DNA from: Leptospira paudalimensis
Lineage (GTDB): Bacteria; Spirochaetota; Leptospiria; Leptospirales; Leptospiraceae
Direction of reading: 5' to 3'
Assembly (NCBI RefSeq): GCF_026151345.1
Contig: NZ_JAMQPR010000001.1
Location: 62,231-126,230 of the forward strand
DNA: 64,000 bases
Shown here: one piece after another, positions 60,271 through 64,000 of the stretch
Numbering within the stretch: position 1 is the first letter of the stretch
Layout: each line of letters opens with the position of its first letter
Notes under the pieces: generated by a model
What the model saw: only the letters and a program-made list of their open reading frames with translations
The model's database searches: none
Told to the model about the DNA's origin: nothing
Translations under genes and position numbers: made by a program

Positions 60271-62505
60271 TTAATTTTTATTCCGTATACTTTCTAAGGA
60301 AGAACGAATTAATGTTTCTGATTTACCTCCCACGCGGATAAAAGCAGGTGGTTTTCCAATCGGTGCAGAGATTTGTATTTTTCGATTTCCTTCATACGTC
60401 GTGCCTGTCCAAAAATGTGTCCATTTCCCTCGAGGTAAGTATACATCTTGTACAATTTCATTTGATTCTACAACAGGTGCGACGAGTACATCATCTCCTA
60501 AGAAAAACTGGTATTTGTAATTGAGAAGAATTTTGTCTTCTGGTTCCACTATTGCATTGTGTCTCACAACAGGAAGTCCTGTTTTGGATGCTTCTTCCAC
60601 CAAACTTTGGATGTATGGCTTTAAGGCAAAGTGGATCCTAGCAATTTTTGCAAACAGTTGGACTGTATCTTCATCCCCAAGTGATTTTGTTCCGTCAGGT
60701 TTTGTATATGTGTAAACTTGCCAGTTTTTAAGAGGCCTGTTGCCTTCGTGTGTACGAAACACAGGGGTAAAAGCAGAAACTTCTGCCCATCGGAGTAATA
60801 ATTCTTTTGTGCGGTGGTAGTTTTTTAATGGATTCGATATGGTTGTATATCCGCCAATATCACTATGGTTTAACGCATAACCGCTGATACCTGATGTTGT
60901 GAGTCCAACGATAGAAGAAGGGAGTCCATCATTGGTTCCAAAACTGACCATTTGGTCTCCTTCCCAAAAAAGAGTGGAATAGGCATTAGAATAACTATAC
61001 CCAGCTCTTGTAAAAAAGACAATTTTTCCTTCCATCCCTGCTTCTTTGATGGCTTCACGATTGATCCTTGCCCAATCCACTGGGTAACGGTTGTGGTACA
61101 CTTTTGCATCCACACCTGAGTGAAGTTTGGCATCATAGGGTAACCATTCCCCGAAGTCGGCCATCCATCCAGAAAGACCCATTCCAATTAAATTCTTTTT
61201 GATGAGGTCCTTTGTCCATTTCACAGCTAAAGGATTGGTAAGATCAATGAGGTAAGCGGGAAAACCAACCGTTTGGATGAGGTAATCCTCGCCTTTCGCA
61301 TTTTTAACAAGATACCCTTTGGATTTTGCTTCTGTGAGAAGGGGGTTTGTAAAATCATCACCAGGTTTTTTGGGGTCGGTATCAGCTAAGAAAGAATTGA
61401 TATAACCTAATACCTGCACGTTTTGATCATTCATTGATTTCACAAATTTTTTGAAATCTGGATAGAGGGTTTCATCTGCATACCAGCGCCATTTGAGTTG
61501 GTCACCAAAATTGGTAACACGCCTTCCACACCAGTCTTGGATCCAAAGTGCTGTGACGGGGTTACCAGCGTCTTTAGCTTGTTTTACGATAGCTGAAACT
61601 TTTTCTGTTCCCCCTTGGACACCTAACCAAGTTCCATACGCCCACTCTGGAAGTTTGGGGAAACGTCCTGTTTTTTTTGTGTAGGTTTCGATGAGTGATT
61701 TGGCAGAAGTGCCAAGCCATATGGATCCAGAAATTGATTTTTCAGATTGAAAGTCCCAAAATTCAACTTTAGTTTTTTTGGCGTGATCAAAATCAAATTT
61801 CGCATAACCACTGTTCTCAAAAAAGACAGATCGATTTTCGGAACTGATGTAATGGGGGATCGGGGCATAAGTTGTGTATGCGTTTCCACCAGCTCCTGCG
61901 AGTAAATTGGCTCCTGTGGTGATGGGTTGGTCTCCACGACCAATTCCTTGTTCTTCAGTGAAAAAAAAGGGTTTTTTCCCTTTGAACTCATCATAGGTGA
62001 ATTGTTCCCCGAGTCCAAAAAACTTTTCATCTGGTTGAGACGCATACACAAGTTGGATTCGATTTAGGTTTTCATCAGAGACAGTGATTTTGAACTCAAT
62101 TTCGGTATCAGATTTTGCGACAAAGTTGACTTGGTAATCGGAAGAACAATTTTTCCCTGTTAATTTACCAAGGATGGTAATTTTCCCAATTTCTTTTTTG
62201 ATGGAATCCACCGTTTGTTCGGAACAAGTCCGTTTCGTCGATTCTTCAAATTTAAAAGAAGCCATCCGGTATTTGGAAACGGTTTCTACTTCGGATACTG
62301 ACAGGAAAGGTTCATCTAACGAGAGCTTGATGAAGTTTTTGTCAAAGGATGTGTTTTTCAGAGCAAGCTCAGTTGGTTTTTGAATCCATTGGATTTGTTT
62401 AGAAACTTGGAAGGTTTCTTCCTGAATGGGAGTAGGCGTGAGAACATGAGAGGCACATTCTAGGAATAAAAAGATACAACAAAGGGATAAAAAACGAAAA
62501 ACCAT
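60271..62505 (-). CDS. GH31 glycoside hydrolase lipoprotein (YihQ-like)
   Basis: A 744-residue lipoprotein: signal peptide with lipobox FLEC (Cys17), an N-terminal beta-sandwich, and a GH31 TIM barrel with the nucleophile Asp450 in WMADFGEWLP and acid/base Asp517 in WEGDQ. The C-terminal halves match E. coli YihQ (sulfoquinovosidase) closely, for example HSDIGGYTT, RTHEGNRP and APIGKPPAF. The YihQ sulfonate-binding Arg (R301 there) appears as Gln336 here, while its Gln and Trp neighbours are kept, so another alpha-glycoside is likely. The start ATG 62505 is preferred over 62517. Confidence 0.86.
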   Translation of the reverse strand: MVFRFLSLCCIFLFLECASHVLTPTPIQEETFQVSKQIQWIQKPTELALKNTSFDKNFIKLSLDEPFLSVSEVETVSKYRMASFKFEESTKRTCSEQTVDSIKKEIGKITILGKLTGKNCSSDYQVNFVAKSDTEIEFKITVSDENLNRIQLVYASQPDEKFFGLGEQFTYDEFKGKKPFFFTEEQGIGRGDQPITTGANLLAGAGGNAYTTYAPIPHYISSENRSVFFENSGYAKFDFDHAKKTKVEFWDFQSEKSISGSIWLGTSAKSLIETYTKKTGRFPKLPEWAYGTWLGVQGGTEKVSAIVKQAKDAGNPVTALWIQDWCGRRVTNFGDQLKWRWYADETLYPDFKKFVKSMNDQNVQVLGYINSFLADTDPKKPGDDFTNPLLTEAKSKGYLVKNAKGEDYLIQTVGFPAYLIDLTNPLAVKWTKDLIKKNLIGMGLSGWMADFGEWLPYDAKLHSGVDAKVYHNRYPVDWARINREAIKEAGMEGKIVFFTRAGYSYSNAYSTLFWEGDQMVSFGTNDGLPSSIVGLTTSGISGYALNHSDIGGYTTISNPLKNYHRTKELLLRWAEVSAFTPVFRTHEGNRPLKNWQVYTYTKPDGTKSLGDEDTVQLFAKIARIHFALKPYIQSLVEEASKTGLPVVRHNAIVEPEDKILLNYKYQFFLGDDVLVAPVVESNEIVQDVYLPRGKWTHFWTGTTYEGNRKIQISAPIGKPPAFIRVGGKSETLIRSSLESIRNKN

Positions 62506-62565
62506 CGGATCCTCCAAGAGCGAGAGCTTAGTGAACCGATGGTCTTAAGTTACGTAAATCTTTTT

Positions 62566-63417
62566 TTAGACTTTCTTTCGATCAACACCACCTACCCTAG
62601 GTGCTGCTGTTTGTGCGCCTTGTTTAGCACCAAAAACGGCAACAGCTTGTTTGGGTAAGTTGGATTTACGCCATTCAAACCAAGAACCTTGGTAAGTAGT
62701 AACGTCAATATATCCTGCTTCTCGTAACATAAGAGCTAACAAACAGGATCTGGCACCATTGTAATCATAAATCACAGTTGGCCTTTCGGGCATAAAAGGA
62801 AAACCATTCAGGCGTTTTTTGAAAATAGAACGTTCGATGAGATTGGCTTCTCCATCATACAAATTCCTCCAATCCCAGAGGAAAGCTCCTGGCAAACGGC
62901 CACAGAGTGTTCCTTCTTCTGGAGCAGTGAGACGTGGAAGACGACCTTCGTATTCTTCCATAGTCCTTGCATCAAAGATTTGTAATTTCGTAAGATTTCG
63001 TTCCATGAAGGCTTTATCAACAACACCTTCAATTGGTTTTGCCTTATCCGCAACAGGAGGTTCGATTTTGAGTTCTCCTTTTGCTTTTTTACCATTAGCA
63101 GGCCATTTTTGACCAAGAACATAAGCATCTTTGATTCCCATTCCACGGAGTAAATACACCATACGAGTGGAAAACATCCCCATTCCTTCATCAAAAACAA
63201 TGATTCGAGTCTTTTTTGATTTTTGAAACTCTTGGACCACAGCAGCCATCGGGCCATATAATTTTTTTTGGGATTCTGGGTCGGAGCCGAACGCTTTTTT
63301 GATAAATGGATAGTAGTAGGCACCTTCTAATGTTTCTTCTTCATATGCTGATTGGGAACGACAATCGATGAGGAAGTCACCAGGTTCTATTTCGGTTTTA
63401 AGAAAGTTCCAGTTCAA
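62566..63417 (-). CDS. tandem rhodanese-like protein lacking the catalytic Cys
   Basis: A 283-residue protein with two rhodanese domains (about 1-115 and 130-255), the layout of thiosulfate or 3-mercaptopyruvate sulfurtransferase. The active loop of the second domain, YC..G.R in active enzymes, reads YDYNGARS, with Asp218 where the sulfur-carrying Cys should be. Cys225 and Cys172 lie elsewhere. Sulfur transfer by the usual route is therefore unlikely. A proline- and Ala-rich tail (255-283) follows. Single gene; 48 bp separate it from the GH31 gene. Confidence 0.82.
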   Translation of the reverse strand: MNWNFLKTEIEPGDFLIDCRSQSAYEEETLEGAYYYPFIKKAFGSDPESQKKLYGPMAAVVQEFQKSKKTRIIVFDEGMGMFSTRMVYLLRGMGIKDAYVLGQKWPANGKKAKGELKIEPPVADKAKPIEGVVDKAFMERNLTKLQIFDARTMEEYEGRLPRLTAPEEGTLCGRLPGAFLWDWRNLYDGEANLIERSIFKKRLNGFPFMPERPTVIYDYNGARSCLLALMLREAGYIDVTTYQGSWFEWRKSNLPKQAVAVFGAKQGAQTAAPRVGGVDRKKV

Positions 63418-63589
63418 AAAAGTATTCTCCTATTTCTTACATTACTTTTCCCCCCCTCGAATTTTTGAAAGTCTGAAAACCAAAAAAAAAATTCAAAGCT
63501 GGTCTGGGACATAATGAGAAAAGAAATCAATTGTTCAAGAGTTGATTCCGAGGGGTATAGAATCCGATATTAAAGATAGTCGGTAAACC
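63418..63589. other. intergenic region without a gene
   Basis: A 172 bp gap between divergent genes. It contains a run of A residues near 63480 and possible but weak promoter boxes near 63542-63570 (TTGATT and GATATT). I see no RNA gene or hairpin here. Confidence 0.5.
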
Positions 63590-64000
63590 ATGAATTGGCA
63601 TGTTTCAATATCATTCTCAGTCATTTTAAGTCTATTTTCGTTAGCCAATCTATCTGCTGACAAAATTCCAAAGGTTCATTCGTTACAATCTTTGAACGAT
63701 GAAATCATTCATTGGAAACAAGGTAAAATTTCAAAAAACTTCGAACAAAAAATACGGAATCGTAGTGTATACCCTACGAATGATGAAAATTGCCAAATTG
63801 AGTTGGCATCAAAAATCTCATCTGTAACTTATTACAGACTCAGTTGCCAATCAACAGAAGAACCAATTTTTATCGAATTTTTATCTCAGAATAGAACCAA
63901 TTTACCGAAAGATGAATTCCGTTTAAAGTCTGTTCAACGAATTGGTAAAAAACAATATTTGGAAATCCAATCAGGATTTAATTTTGTTGGATCTAATGCA
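63590..64000 (+). CDS. exported hypothetical protein, 5' part (cut by window edge)
   Basis: An open frame from ATG 63590 to the last base, 137 codons with no stop. The product starts with a signal peptide (MNWHVSISFSVILSLFSLANLSADK, cleavage after about residue 23). The mature part is polar with two Cys (NENCQI-like and LSCQS contexts) and strand-rich; I recognise no domain. CGGTAAACC lies before the ATG as a weak ribosome-binding site. The C-terminal portion lies beyond the window, so family assignment is not possible. Confidence 0.72.
   Translation, partial: MNWHVSISFSVILSLFSLANLSADKIPKVHSLQSLNDEIIHWKQGKISKNFEQKIRNRSVYPTNDENCQIELASKISSVTYYRLSCQSTEEPIFIEFLSQNRTNLPKDEFRLKSVQRIGKKQYLEIQSGFNFVGSNA

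Noticed and set aside
62808..63323. Open frame of 171 codons on the minus strand in another phase
   Set aside because: It sits wholly inside the rhodanese-like gene, whose frame carries clear domain motifs; the alternative product has no recognisable feature.
1..64000. tRNA, rRNA, CRISPR arrays, insertion sequences, riboswitches
   Set aside because: I looked in the gaps and saw no cloverleaf, regular spaced repeats, transposase genes or known aptamer cores.

Overview
The window looks like chromosomal DNA of a Leptospira species, probably a free-living (saprophytic) one. The evidence is a base composition that I judge by eye to be just under 40% GC, spirochete-type flagellar genes (flgN-flgK-flgL-fliW-csrA), many Leptospira-type membrane SpoIIE phosphatases, PilZ-like and PD40/OmpA proteins, and several conserved proteins that I recognise only as leptospiral hypotheticals. 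No rRNA, tRNA, CRISPR array, insertion sequence or prophage block was seen. Genes are tightly packed with many 1-8 bp overlaps.

Layout. 1-3.4 kb: the 3' end of coaX, an SGNH hydrolase, a GT39-like membrane glycosyltransferase, a STAS anti-anti-sigma factor and a tyrosine-recombinase-fold protein with a damaged active site. 3.6-6.4 kb: a TelA / XpaC-like / inositol monophosphatase operon. 6.3-11.7 kb: a surface-polysaccharide block with three GT4 glycosyltransferases, an unknown protein and a divergent GDP-deoxyhexose reductase. 11.6-24 kb: an M48 protease, a DUF898 protein, a small secreted protein, a patatin, an aminotransferase, an SDR, an MFS transporter, lipoproteins, an enoyl-CoA hydratase and dCTP deaminase. 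24-31 kb: DUF2147, a large SpoIIE-TPR phosphatase, RlpA, TPR proteins and an unusual dihydropteroate synthase. 31.9-37.8 kb: OmpA/PD40, a PilZ-like protein, hisS, PAP2 and an LpxL-like acyltransferase.

37.9-50.7 kb is one long run of minus-strand genes. In transcription order it holds a PilZ-like protein, a small membrane protein, an ECF sigma factor, two small membrane proteins, a PhoB/PhoR-type two-component pair, argJ, a membrane GAF protein whose C-terminus looks like a dead SpoIIE phosphatase, an intact SpoIIE phosphatase, an M50 peptidase, UDP-glucuronate decarboxylase and the N-terminal transhydrogenase subunit. 50.7-53.8 kb holds an exported protein, aat, a lipoprotein, an Mpo1/DUF962 protein, a zinc-finger protein and an easily missed 59-residue DUF1289 gene. 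53.8-59.4 kb is the flagellar hook-filament junction operon with the FliW-CsrA switch, then a DUF374 acyltransferase and OsmC. The window ends with a phosphoesterase, a GH31 lipoprotein, a rhodanese-like protein without its catalytic Cys, and the start of an exported protein.

The recurring theme is signalling. There are three pieces of a partner-switching system (one STAS, two intact SpoIIE phosphatases), a predicted catalytically dead phosphatase translationally coupled to a live one, two paralogues with widely separated PilZ motifs, an ECF sigma factor and a two-component system. The strongest candidates for something undescribed are the phosphatase/pseudophosphatase pair (40970-44604), the split-motif PilZ paralogues (33911-35035 and 49577-50749), the ECF sigma gene without a usual start codon (49119-49254), a dihydropteroate synthase with a changed pABA loop (30988-31803), and a recurring 8-10 bp word (GTTATGCGAA) spread through coding DNA.
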